From Bacteroides sp. (GTDB lineage: Bacteria > Bacteroidota > Bacteroidia > Bacteroidales > Muribaculaceae): a stretch of 52,555 bases of DNA. Position numbers and translations under genes: made by a program. Below, piece by piece: positions 1 through 7,972 of the stretch. The notes beneath the pieces were generated by a model. The model did no database searches. It saw only the letters and a program-made list of their open reading frames with translations, and was not told the origin of the DNA. The DNA is taken from positions 357,243-409,797 of the forward strand of contig JAMPHF010000002.1 in NCBI GenBank assembly GCA_023663525.1. The letters run 5' to 3'. Position 1 is the stretch's first letter, and every line of letters begins with the position of its first letter.

Positions 1-222
1 GCCGACCAATCGGCCACAGTGCTATCACGTTCCTTTGTGATACCTGAGTAGTTACTACACCCCCCTAATTTCGGTTAAAGAATATTAAAAGCGACAGGCT
101 GCTTGGGGCTTGGATGATTGATTCGGGAAATTTTCGTAATTTTACCGATTAATTTGAGGATAATAGGCTTCGCGCTCTCATGGAGTGAAGCCCCTTTGTC
201 CACAGAATATATCCAAGAAGCA

Positions 223-1308
223 ATGGAACAAGATAAGAAAATACGTGTCGGAATCACCCACGGCGACATCAACGGAATTGGCTACGAAGTCCTCATAAAA
301 GCTCTGAGCGACGTCCGCATAGCCGAACTCTGTACGCCCGTGGTCTACGGCTCCGCCAAAATTGCCAACTACTACCGCCGGGGGATGGACCTCCCGGAAT
401 TCAAATTCTTCCAGATTGATTCGCCCGACAGTGCCGCGCCGGATGAAATCAACATCATCAATGTTGTCGGCGAGGACTGCAAGCTCGAACCCGGACAGCC
501 CACTGCCGCCGGCGGTCAGGCTGCCCTCATGGCTCTCGAACGCGCTGTCTCCGATCTGCGCAACGGTCTGATCGATGTCCTCGTCACCGCTCCCATCAAC
601 AAGCAGACAATCCACGGCGAAGACTTCAACTTCCCTGGTCATACGGAATATCTTCAGGAACGCATAGGCGAAGGCAACCAAGCCATGATGATCATGTGTG
701 CCGAAAATCTGCGCGTGGCTCTCGTCACCATCCACGAAGCCCATTCAAACGTGGCAGGACTTCTGACGGCAAAGGGTATCACGGATAAAATCATGACCTT
801 CAACCGCTCGCTGATAGAGGATTTCGGAATCCACCGCCCGCGCATCGCTGTGCTTTCCCTCAACCCCCATGCAGGCGATGCAGGTGTCATCGGCAACGAG
901 GAGACCGAGATAATAGCCCCCGCAATCGCCGAGGCAAACAAACGTCGCGTGCTCGCGTTCGGTCCCTATCCCGCCGACGGATTCTTCGGCAGCGGTGCCT
1001 ACACGAAGTTTGACGGTGTCCTCGCCATGTACCACGACCAGGGACTGATCCCCTTCAAGCTCATAGCCGGCGAGACGGGAGTAAACTTCACCGCAGGACT
1101 CCCCTACGTCCGCACATCGCCCGACCACGGCACGGCCTACGACATCGTCGGGCAGGGAATAGCCGACGAGCAGTCGATGCGCGAGGCCATCTACACTGCC
1201 ATTGACATCTTCCGCAACCGCATCCGTGAGGCTGAGGCAACTGCCAACCCTCTGCGCCACCAGTCATACGACAAGGGGACGGACAAACTCCCGGTTGAGA
1301 AAAACTGA
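223..1308 (+). CDS. pdxA: 4-hydroxythreonine-4-phosphate dehydrogenase PdxA
   Basis: This enzyme oxidises 4-phosphohydroxy-L-threonine with NAD in the DXP-dependent route to pyridoxal phosphate; it is a cytoplasmic metal-dependent dimer. The 361-residue product has the family's usual length and its three metal-binding histidine contexts: PGHTEYL, TIHEAHSN and MYHDQGLIP. I chose the ATG at 223, followed by MEQDKKIRVGITHGD, because the in-frame extension back to 118 is not conserved-looking and starts at TTG. The 222 bases upstream hold no gene I recognise. They contain small hairpins (GCCGA/TCGGC at 1-14; TATCAC/GTGATA at 24-43) and a weak -7-like TAATTTTA near 137. The next gene starts about 20 bases downstream, so pdxA probably heads the operon. 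Confidence 0.95.
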   Translation: MEQDKKIRVGITHGDINGIGYEVLIKALSDVRIAELCTPVVYGSAKIANYYRRGMDLPEFKFFQIDSPDSAAPDEINIINVVGEDCKLEPGQPTAAGGQAALMALERAVSDLRNGLIDVLVTAPINKQTIHGEDFNFPGHTEYLQERIGEGNQAMMIMCAENLRVALVTIHEAHSNVAGLLTAKGITDKIMTFNRSLIEDFGIHRPRIAVLSLNPHAGDAGVIGNEETEIIAPAIAEANKRRVLAFGPYPADGFFGSGAYTKFDGVLAMYHDQGLIPFKLIAGETGVNFTAGLPYVRTSPDHGTAYDIVGQGIADEQSMREAIYTAIDIFRNRIREAEATANPLRHQSYDKGTDKLPVEKN

Positions 1309-1331
1309 CCATCGAGACCGAGACTGTGACT

Positions 1332-2036
1332 ATGGACTACGCTATCATCGCTGCCGGGCAGGGTTCACGCATTGGAGGCGGGAATGAACAGCTTCACAAA
1401 CCTCTGGTGGAAATCGGAGGAGAGCCAATGATCGGCCGCCTCATCAGGATTCTCAGTGAGACAGGTGCCGACAGCATAAACGTCATCACCAATCCGGCAA
1501 TGCCCGATGTGACCGACTATCTGAAGTCACTCACCACCGGTCCGCGCATCAACGTCATCGAGAAATCCACCGCAGGCTCCATGGAGAGTTTCCACACTCT
1601 CGCCGGAATGCTCCCGGCTGACCGCCCTTTCTGCCTGATGACCGTTGACAGCATTTTTGACCCAGCCGAGTTCCGGAGCTTCATAAAGGCATTCGACTCC
1701 GACCCGCAGGCCGACGGCTATATGGCTGTCACCACCTACGTGGCCGACGAAAAGCCCCTTTTCGTAGCCGCCACCGACAGCGGTGACATCACGGGGTTCT
1801 TCGACCATCCCCTGCCCGATGTGCGTTTCGTCTCCGGCGGCATTTATGCCCTGCGCCCGTCAGCCCTCGGGATTCTCGACGACTGCGCCGAGGAGGGTGT
1901 GAGACGTATGCGCGACTTCCAGCGCGCGATGGTAGCCGCAGGAATGAATCTGAAAGCCTGGCAGTTCTCGAAGATCATCGACGTTGACCGTCCCGAAGAT
2001 CTCGCGGAGGCCGAAACCTTCATCACTGACTTATAA
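1332..2036 (+). CDS. Sugar/polyol-phosphate nucleotidyltransferase (MobA/GlmU-like NTP transferase)
   Basis: The 234-residue protein starts with the Rossmann-like NTP-transferase signature IIAAGQGSRIGGG, followed by KPLVEIGGEPMIGRL, the nucleotide-binding and base-contact segments seen in MobA, GlmU and IspD-type cytidylyl- or uridylyltransferases. I start at ATG 1332; a GTG two codons earlier (1326) is possible. By family it activates a phosphorylated alcohol or sugar with an NTP. The gene sits 23 bases after pdxA and 31 before an ATP-grasp gene, in a run containing two CDP-alcohol phosphotransferases. My inference is that it makes a CDP-activated head-group precursor, for example from an inositol or glycerol phosphate. 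The substrate cannot be read from the sequence. Confidence 0.8.
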   Translation: MDYAIIAAGQGSRIGGGNEQLHKPLVEIGGEPMIGRLIRILSETGADSINVITNPAMPDVTDYLKSLTTGPRINVIEKSTAGSMESFHTLAGMLPADRPFCLMTVDSIFDPAEFRSFIKAFDSDPQADGYMAVTTYVADEKPLFVAATDSGDITGFFDHPLPDVRFVSGGIYALRPSALGILDDCAEEGVRRMRDFQRAMVAAGMNLKAWQFSKIIDVDRPEDLAEAETFITDL

Positions 2037-2067
2037 GAGAGTTTTCTCATAACAAACCAATTCAACC

Positions 2068-2931
2068 ATGGCTGATATAAAGATAGCCGGAATAATGAGG
2101 GCAGGCGTCTTCTCACCGAACCATATCGGCAACGACGCTTCAATCCTCAACCTTACCGCCGACCAACTGCGCAAACGCGGCTGCGAGGTGAAAATCTACA
2201 GCGAGGAGCAGCTCATGGCCGGGGCTGTGAACGAGGACATCATCATCAACATGTGTCGTCACGCCCGCTCCTGCCAGATCCTTCAGCAGAAAGAGGATGA
2301 GGGCGCACTCGTCATCAACTCCGGTTACGGTGTCGAGAACTGCACCCGCGAGCGGCTCACGCGCATTCTCATTGGCAGCAGCATCCCCACACCCGAAAGC
2401 ATAATGGTCAACACCGACGAGCGCGTCATCGACCGCATGACCCGCCTCGGCATGTCCAACGCATGGATCAAACGCGGCGACCTCCACACGATGCACAAGG
2501 AGGATGTCACCTACGTCCGCCACCCCGAGGAGGCGCAGGAGGTGCTTCAGGAATATTTCCTGCGCGGCATCAAGCGCGCTGTGGTCAGCCGCCACGTCGA
2601 AGGTGAGCTTCTGAAGTTCTATGGCGTATACGGCACTCCGTGGTTCCACTGCTTCTATCACCACGGCGCACGCGACAAGCAGGGAATGGACGTGGACAAG
2701 CCATCGTTTGACCACGATGCACTGAAGGATGTCTGCATCCGTGCAGCCGAGGCTCTTGACATCAAAATCTACGGCGGAGATGCCATAGTGCTCCCCGACG
2801 GGACATTCTCGATCATCGACTTCAACGACTGGCCGAGCTTCGCGCCGTGCCGCGTGGAGGCCTCCGGAGTGATAGCGCGTGCCATCCTCGCTGAAATCAA
2901 GAAACATAATGCCAAAAAGAATAAGAAATGA
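2068..2931 (+). CDS. ATP-grasp family protein
   Basis: A 287-residue cytoplasmic protein. The C-terminal IYGGDAIVLPDGTFSIIDFNDWPSFAPC carries the acidic metal-binding Asp/Asn pattern of ATP-grasp ligases and kinases, and AWIKRGD in the middle resembles the ATP-binding lysine strand. Family members form amide, thioester or phosphoester bonds through acyl- or phosphoryl-type intermediates; the inositol polyphosphate kinases (ITPK) share this fold. The gene ends in ATGA, overlapping the following phosphatase by four bases, so the two are translationally coupled. Together with the upstream NTP transferase it suggests a pathway that builds or decorates a lipid head group. The specific substrate is unknown to me. 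Confidence 0.75.
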   Translation: MADIKIAGIMRAGVFSPNHIGNDASILNLTADQLRKRGCEVKIYSEEQLMAGAVNEDIIINMCRHARSCQILQQKEDEGALVINSGYGVENCTRERLTRILIGSSIPTPESIMVNTDERVIDRMTRLGMSNAWIKRGDLHTMHKEDVTYVRHPEEAQEVLQEYFLRGIKRAVVSRHVEGELLKFYGVYGTPWFHCFYHHGARDKQGMDVDKPSFDHDALKDVCIRAAEALDIKIYGGDAIVLPDGTFSIIDFNDWPSFAPCRVEASGVIARAILAEIKKHNAKKNKK

Positions 2932-3449
2932 CTGAAGACAACCATTTTCCTTTTTTCCCGAAATTCATAGCCACATCCTTTGGTGCGGGCTATTGGCCCT
3001 GGGGACCGGGGACAGCCGGTGCGATAGTCGGTCTGATCCTCTGGATTCCACTCGTGCTGACGGGCAATTTCACAACCACCGTCCTTGCGACCCTCGGACT
3101 CATCGTGGTCTTCACGCTGCTCGGCATCTGGTCGGCAGGGATTGCGGAACGCTACTGGGGTCCGGACCCGTCGCGCGTGGTGATGGACGAGACCGTCGGT
3201 CAGTGGATCACCATGCTGCCGCTCTCCATCTATGCTTCTGGGCCTGCCGCGCTGTCATCAGGGTCATTCTGGGTGTGGACACTGGTATCGCTGATTCTTT
3301 TCAGATTCTTCGATATAGTGAAGCCTCTCGGTGTCCGCAAAATGGAGGACCTTCCCGGAGGGACCGGCGTAATGGCCGATGATATACTTGCCGGTATCTA
3401 CGGTGCGTGTGTGCTTTTCATTGCAATGTACTTTGCCGGTGAATTCTGA
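2928..3449 (+). CDS. PgpA-type lipid phosphate phosphatase
   Basis: A 173-residue membrane protein with all hallmarks of the phosphatidylglycerophosphatase A family: WPWGPGTAG near residue 24, the acidic MDETVGQW, LFRFFDIVKP and GGTGVMADDILAG. PgpA removes the terminal phosphate from phosphatidylglycerophosphate at the inner membrane. In Bacteroides thetaiotaomicron, as I recall, a PgpA homologue in the inositol-lipid cluster dephosphorylates phosphatidylinositol phosphate, and the neighbours here make that an equally good reading. It overlaps the ATP-grasp gene by four bases. The last base of its TGA stop is also the first base of the inverted-repeat element that follows, so the element abuts the coding end exactly. 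Confidence 0.85.
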   Translation: MTEDNHFPFFPKFIATSFGAGYWPWGPGTAGAIVGLILWIPLVLTGNFTTTVLATLGLIVVFTLLGIWSAGIAERYWGPDPSRVVMDETVGQWITMLPLSIYASGPAALSSGSFWVWTLVSLILFRFFDIVKPLGVRKMEDLPGGTGVMADDILAGIYGACVLFIAMYFAGEF

Positions 3450-3834
3450 GAGTGTGTCTCATAACAAAAGTTAAATCGAGGATCCCGGATTTTCTTTCTC
3501 GACAAGCTCGAAAGCGGCAAGCCGATGAGGAGGGGATTTCCCACTGCAGTAGAAGGAGTGTACTTTATGTACACGACTGAGACAAAGTGAGAAATACACC
3601 CAAAAGACGGGAGGCTAAGGTAACTTTTCAAGGACACACAGCGATAATTGAATTTAATCTTTAAAAACGAAATAGTGTTAATTAACAAAATGATCAGGCT
3701 GCACGACACACTCTTTGGTGCTTTTCTCTCAACTCTTCGGTCGAGTGGCAAGAGCCACACTCCCTCAGAGTTAAGAGAAAATCCCTCAAAGATTGCGTCG
3801 CCCTCGGTTTAACTTTTGTTATGAGACACACTCT
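3449..3834. mobile_element. 386-bp terminal-inverted-repeat element (MITE-like)
   Basis: The two ends are inverted copies of each other: 3449-3481 and 3802-3834 match at 32 of 33 positions, starting AGAGTGTGTCTCATAACAAA. The interior encodes nothing convincing and holds a perfect GTGTAC/GTACAC hairpin at 3558-3574. No transposase is present, so a miniature non-autonomous element is the simplest reading. I see no clear target-site duplication. It sits between two genes that would otherwise be contiguous members of the lipid locus. The first 14 bases of the arm recur alone at 32525-32538. Confidence 0.7.
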
Positions 3835-3854
3835 GAAAATAATTTGAAAAAAGA

Positions 3855-4427
3855 ATGGATTTTCAGCAACTCAAAGATAAATTCCTGCATGGCGGGGGTC
3901 TAATCTCGACCTTCCTGCGCTCCTCTGTGTCGTCGCAGGTGGCCTCATGGGTCGATCTCGGCATGAGTATGCTATTTTTCTCAGTCATCTTCGTATCGCT
4001 CGATCCCTTCTACCGCTCCAACCTCTCGGTTGCGGTGGGTGCTATCGCCGGAGGTATCGTCAACTGCTGCATCAACTACCGCTTCACCTTCCATGCCGTC
4101 GGGCAGAGCGTCAAGGCCGTAAGTGTCAAATATTTCCTCGTATGGACAGGCTCTCTACTGCTCAACATGTATGGCACGACCGGACTTGCCGAGCTGATCT
4201 CCCGCTGGCAGTGGCTGAAAGACCTGGGCTTCACATCCGACGCCATCTTCGGTGCAGCGCGCCTCGCCGCGTCGCTTGCCGTCTCATGGGGATGGAATTT
4301 TGTGCTCCAGCGTTATTTTGTGTACCGCCCGACGAATTTCGACAAATATGCCATCCGGCTCGTGGACTTCATCATCCACCACGGCTCAAGCGTGCCGGCC
4401 GAGAGCCGGAAACCCGACATTGAATAA
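3855..4427 (+). CDS. GtrA-family small membrane protein
   Basis: The 190-residue product has four predicted membrane segments and GtrA signatures: CCINYRFTFH near residue 75 and WNFVLQRYFVYRP near 157. GtrA-like proteins are thought to move or flip polyprenyl-linked sugars, or to assist glycosyltransferases, at the inner membrane. It begins 21 bases after the inverted-repeat element and is followed 68 bases later by a CDP-alcohol phosphotransferase. Given these neighbours it may handle a lipid-linked head group rather than a polyprenyl sugar; that is inference. Confidence 0.85.
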   Translation: MDFQQLKDKFLHGGGLISTFLRSSVSSQVASWVDLGMSMLFFSVIFVSLDPFYRSNLSVAVGAIAGGIVNCCINYRFTFHAVGQSVKAVSVKYFLVWTGSLLLNMYGTTGLAELISRWQWLKDLGFTSDAIFGAARLAASLAVSWGWNFVLQRYFVYRPTNFDKYAIRLVDFIIHHGSSVPAESRKPDIE

Positions 4428-4495
4428 CCCCGCTCCGATATACGCCACACAATATACTGTCCGATTAATAAATCACTCATTATAATTTCATAAAT

Positions 4496-5209
4496 ATGCC
4501 TGAAACCGAAATAACAATATCACAGAAAACATCCATGTTCAAGCGATTCCGCGACAGCCTTCAGCAAGGCATCTACTTTGTCATCAACCCGTTCGTGCAC
4601 TTCCTCATCCGTATCGGCGTCACCCCCAACATGGTGACCACAATCGGTCTGCTCGGCAACATCGCCGCTGCCGCCATCTTCGTCTACGCCGGCTATACCG
4701 CCACTGACGGCAACATGAACTACGATCTGCTCACATGGGGAGGCATCGTCATCATCCTTTTCTCGCTTTTCGACATGCTCGACGGCCAGGTAGCACGCCT
4801 GGGCAACATGACCTCGACATTCGGAGCAATGTATGACTCGGTGCTTGACCGCTATTGCGAGCTTTTCACCCTCGGCGGCTTGAGCTACTACCTCATCCAG
4901 ACCGGCTATGTCATCGGCGCACTCATCACCTTCGTCGCCCTCGTGGGTTCAATCATGGTCAGCTATGTCCGCGCCCGCGCCGAAGGTCTCGGGCTGGAGT
5001 GCAAGGTCGGCTTCATGCAGCGTCCCGAGCGAGTGGTCGTGACGACAATCGGCGCGCTCGCCACCGGCATCACAGGTCAGTGTGTCGATCCGGTGCGCTT
5101 CAACGCCGTGATTATCCTCATCGTCTGCATGGGAGTCATCGCCGTGTTTGCCAACATCACTGCCTTCGCCCGCATCAACCACTGCCGCCGTCTCCTCAGA
5201 CGCAAATAA
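4496..5209 (+). CDS. CDP-alcohol phosphatidyltransferase (phosphatidylinositol-phosphate synthase-like)
   Basis: An integral membrane enzyme of 237 residues that displaces CMP from a CDP-activated lipid or alcohol. The full family motif is present: D93, D96-G97, A100-R101, G110, D114 and D118 in the spacing DxxDGxxARx8Gx3Dx3D. After it, VRARAEGLGLECKVGFMQRPER resembles the phosphate-binding region of the phosphatidylinositol-phosphate synthase branch, where basic residues bind inositol phosphate. The Bacteroides inositol-lipid cluster contains such an enzyme, so PIP synthase is my preferred reading; PgsA-like activity is the alternative. The Aur1/PAP2 gene follows after ten bases. Confidence 0.88.
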   Translation: MPETEITISQKTSMFKRFRDSLQQGIYFVINPFVHFLIRIGVTPNMVTTIGLLGNIAAAAIFVYAGYTATDGNMNYDLLTWGGIVIILFSLFDMLDGQVARLGNMTSTFGAMYDSVLDRYCELFTLGGLSYYLIQTGYVIGALITFVALVGSIMVSYVRARAEGLGLECKVGFMQRPERVVVTTIGALATGITGQCVDPVRFNAVIILIVCMGVIAVFANITAFARINHCRRLLRRK

Positions 5210-5219
5210 GGAGTCTCGC

Positions 5220-6158
5220 ATGTCGTCTGTCATCAATCTTCCATCGCGCCGCGAGGCCTCCATAATCATCCCTGTGGTGATAGTGTGGCTGCTCGTCACA
5301 TGTCTCTGTGTGGGTTTCAGACCGGAGCATCTCTACATAGCCGTCATCCTGACGCTGCTGCTGTTCGTGACGGCCACCACGCGCCGACTGGTGGTGGCGA
5401 TGCTTCCGTTTGCAGTTTTTGGAATCTCCTACGACTGGATGAACATCCTCCCCAACTATGAGGTGAATCCGGTTGACATCCAAGGTCTCTACGAGAATGA
5501 GAAAGCCCTTTTCGGCATAACCGGTGCCGCCGGGACTCTCACCCCCAACGAGTTTTTCGCACTACACACGAGCACGGTCATGGACTTCTTTGCGGGAGTG
5601 TTCTACCTCTGCTGGGTCCCTGTCCCCATCCTTTTCGGACTGTGGCTCTACTTCAAGCGTCAATACAAGGTCTACCTCCATTTCTCGCTCGTCTTTCTCT
5701 TTGTCAATCTCCTCGGCTTCGCCTACTATTATGTCCACCCCGCCGCACCGCCGTGGTATGTGGCCTCACACGGCTTCGACTTCATCATCGGCACTCCCGG
5801 CGAGGTTGCCGGACTGGGACGCTGGGACGAGATGACAGGTCTCAACATCTTCCACGGTCTCTATTCGCGCAATTCCAATGTGTTTGCCGCCCTGCCGTCG
5901 CTCCACTCGGCTTATATGCTGATTGCGTTCATCTACTCGCTCCGCGCCCGGTGCCCGTGGTGGGTGCGCGGACTTTTCGCCGTAATCTGTCTCGGTATAT
6001 GGTTCACGGCTGTCTACACTTCCCACCATTATGTCATCGATGTTCTCTCAGGCATAGCCTGCACGCTCATCGGCTATGTGATTTTTGAATACGGACTGAT
6101 GAAACTTCCACCCTTCGCCCGGTTCATGGACTCTTACGCCGGCTACATCCGTAATTGA
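5220..6158 (+). CDS. Aur1/PAP2-family inositolphosphotransferase-like membrane protein
   Basis: A polytopic membrane protein of 312 residues. It has HPAAPPWY near 173, PSLHS at 226-230 and SHHYVIDV at 268-275, the histidine/aspartate signatures of the PAP2 superfamily in the Aur1/Ipt1 subgroup (PAP2_3). Yeast Aur1 transfers inositol phosphate from phosphatidylinositol to ceramide, and the Bacteroides inositol-lipid cluster has an Aur1-domain protein proposed to do the same. I place the start at ATG 5220; an upstream extension inside the previous gene is in frame but implausible. The stop overlaps the next start as TGATG, which indicates translational coupling. Confidence 0.85.
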   Translation: MSSVINLPSRREASIIIPVVIVWLLVTCLCVGFRPEHLYIAVILTLLLFVTATTRRLVVAMLPFAVFGISYDWMNILPNYEVNPVDIQGLYENEKALFGITGAAGTLTPNEFFALHTSTVMDFFAGVFYLCWVPVPILFGLWLYFKRQYKVYLHFSLVFLFVNLLGFAYYYVHPAAPPWYVASHGFDFIIGTPGEVAGLGRWDEMTGLNIFHGLYSRNSNVFAALPSLHSAYMLIAFIYSLRARCPWWVRGLFAVICLGIWFTAVYTSHHYVIDVLSGIACTLIGYVIFEYGLMKLPPFARFMDSYAGYIRN

Positions 6159-7093
6159 TGAAAAAGGACGACTATCAACGCTCCCTGAAGTCGCTCGACA
6201 CCGAGGAAGGTATCGACCTGGCTTTCTACCGACCCATCGGCTACCGTTGGGCCGTCCTTGCCGCACGTTTCGGAGTCAGCCCCAACGCCATCACTATCGC
6301 CGCGATTTTTCTTGGAGTGGGAGCGGGGATACTGTTCTATTTCCCCTCGTTGTGGATCAACGCAATCGGCATGGTGCTCCTCGTGTGGGCCAACTCATTT
6401 GACAGTGCCGACGGTCAGCTCGCACGCCTGACCAAGCAATACTCACGCATAGGCCGCATCCTTGACGGTCTTTGCGGTGATTTCTGGTTTGTCACCATCT
6501 ATCTCGCAATCGTGTTCCGCGAGCTTGACTTCAGCCCGTTTTTCGGTGAGCACCCCTGGGTGATATGGACTCTCGCCTGCGTCACGGGGCTGTGTCACAC
6601 CAAACAGGCTGCCATGGCCGACTATTACCGCCAGTTTCATCTCTATTTCCTCAAAGGTGAGGACGGAAGCGAGCTTGACAGTGCCGACCAGTTGAGCCGC
6701 CATCTCCGCGAGAGCGGAGTCTGTTGGAAATCAAATTTCTGGCGATGGCTCACCATGGTCACCTACCTTTCCTACACACGCCAACAGGAGGCCACATCGC
6801 CTGCCATGCAGGCTCTCCGCCGGGAACTCCACCGCCGGTTCCCTGACGGTAACATCCCCGCCGACTTCCGCAATGATTTTCGCCGTGGCTCGCTGCCATT
6901 GATGAAATACACCAACATCCTGTCGTTCAACTGGCGCACAATCACACTTTTCACCTCGCTCATCATCGGGCAGCCGTGGCTATACTTCGTTGCCGAACTG
7001 ACGGTGTTCAATGCCTTGCTCATCTACATGATTGTCCGCCACGAGCGTCTGTGCCGCAGGCTCACTCTTAAATTGCAAGATGGTCTCTATTGA
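6158..7093 (+). CDS. Second CDP-alcohol phosphatidyltransferase, variant active-site spacing
   Basis: An integral membrane enzyme of 311 residues, coupled to the upstream gene by a one-base TGATG overlap. The CDP-alcohol motif is recognisable: D82, D85-G86, A89-R90, G99, D103. The last aspartate is D108, one residue later than usual, so the motif ends D-x4-D instead of D-x3-D, with Gly107 in the canonical place. That Asp is normally the catalytic base. About 130 residues after the membrane motif are soluble and charged, unlike PgsA. A second phosphotransferase next to an NTP transferase suggests a different acceptor or donor from the first one. The following HAD gene begins inside its last codons. 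Confidence 0.8.
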   Translation: MKKDDYQRSLKSLDTEEGIDLAFYRPIGYRWAVLAARFGVSPNAITIAAIFLGVGAGILFYFPSLWINAIGMVLLVWANSFDSADGQLARLTKQYSRIGRILDGLCGDFWFVTIYLAIVFRELDFSPFFGEHPWVIWTLACVTGLCHTKQAAMADYYRQFHLYFLKGEDGSELDSADQLSRHLRESGVCWKSNFWRWLTMVTYLSYTRQQEATSPAMQALRRELHRRFPDGNIPADFRNDFRRGSLPLMKYTNILSFNWRTITLFTSLIIGQPWLYFVAELTVFNALLIYMIVRHERLCRRLTLKLQDGLY

Positions 7094-7760
7094 TTCACTC
7101 TCATCACTGACCGTCCCGCAGGGCGTTGAAGGTATCATCTTTGACTACGGCGGTACTCTCGATTCGCGCGGCGACCATTGGAGTCAGGTGATTCTCGATG
7201 CATATCGCGAGACCGGTTTTGACATCAGCATTGATGCATTTGTCGATGCCTACGTCTATGCCGAGCGGACTTTAGCCGCATCCCCGTCCACAATCAGCCC
7301 GAAAGATACATTCCACGACCTCATGCGCAAGAAGATTGCCATACAGATGGGCTGTCTCTACAATGCCGGTGACATTGAGTTGAGCGACATGCCTTTCTCA
7401 ACACTGATTGCCGAGCTTTGCTATGACCGCGCCCGGGAGTGCGTCACAGAGTCAGCGGCAACACTGCGCCGACTCGCTGAAACCTATCCACTCGCGCTCG
7501 TCACAAATTTCTACGGCAATATCAACGCCGTCCTTGAGGATTTCGCAATCCGTAAATATTTCAAGGCTGTGATCGAAAGTGCCACCGCAGGAGTCCGCAA
7601 ACCTGAACCTGAAATATTCCGCCTCGCATTGAACGCCCTCGGACTTCCCGCCGACAGGACTTTGGTGGTGGGCGACAGCCTCGGCAAAGACATCATTCCC
7701 GCCGAAACCATCGGCTGCCACACCGCCCTCCTCAAAGGTCGCCCCTGGCCTCCGAAATAG
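7080..7760 (+). CDS. HAD-family hydrolase (phosphatase-like)
   Basis: A 226-residue cytoplasmic protein with HAD motif I FDYGGTLD (nucleophile D22), motif II LVTNF, the motif III lysine in RKPEPEIF and motif IV VVGDSLGKDI, plus an alpha-helical cap between residues 30 and 110. The residue two after the nucleophile is Gly (D22-Y-G24) where phosphatases normally have a second Asp as acid/base, so catalysis may be slower or different. The start at ATG 7080 lies within the last 14 bases of the upstream gene. This places it as the last gene of the lipid run, where it could remove a phosphate from a soluble head-group intermediate; that role is inferred. Confidence 0.8.
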   Translation: MVSIDSLSSLTVPQGVEGIIFDYGGTLDSRGDHWSQVILDAYRETGFDISIDAFVDAYVYAERTLAASPSTISPKDTFHDLMRKKIAIQMGCLYNAGDIELSDMPFSTLIAELCYDRARECVTESAATLRRLAETYPLALVTNFYGNINAVLEDFAIRKYFKAVIESATAGVRKPEPEIFRLALNALGLPADRTLVVGDSLGKDIIPAETIGCHTALLKGRPWPPK

Positions 7761-7906
7761 CGAATCACCACGGAGGATGTACCATCCCATTCTCTCATAA
7801 GGCCATCACAGACACGCAAAATAGCGCGTTTCCCCCACTCCCACAGCCACCCATACCACCCGCATTCACCGCATGACAGCATTTCAAATCCGATTTTAGG
7901 TTGGTT

Positions 7907-7940
7907 TTTGCAGATAGTTTGCCGATATTTCGTAACTTTG
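7907..7940 (+). promoter_or_regulatory. Bacteroidota-type promoter for pheT
   Basis: TAACTTTG at 7933-7940 fits the -7 box TAnnTTTG, and TTTG at 7907-7910 lies 22 bases upstream as a -33 element. The predicted transcription start is about 25 bases before the pheT ATG. The 212 bases between the HAD gene and pheT show no leader-peptide or T-box-like structure that I can recognise. Confidence 0.65.
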
Positions 7941-7972
7941 CAAATCATTTCGCGATAATTCCAACCATTGTC

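Noticed and set aside
50..80. C6 tract (G6 on the minus strand, followed by TGTAGT) as a third small RNA promoter
   Set aside because: No TAnnTTTG box occurs at the right distance and none of the RNA body is present.
7761..7972. T-box or attenuator upstream of pheT
   Set aside because: No T-box signature, leader peptide or terminator/antiterminator pair is visible, and the promoter lies only about 30 bases before the ATG.
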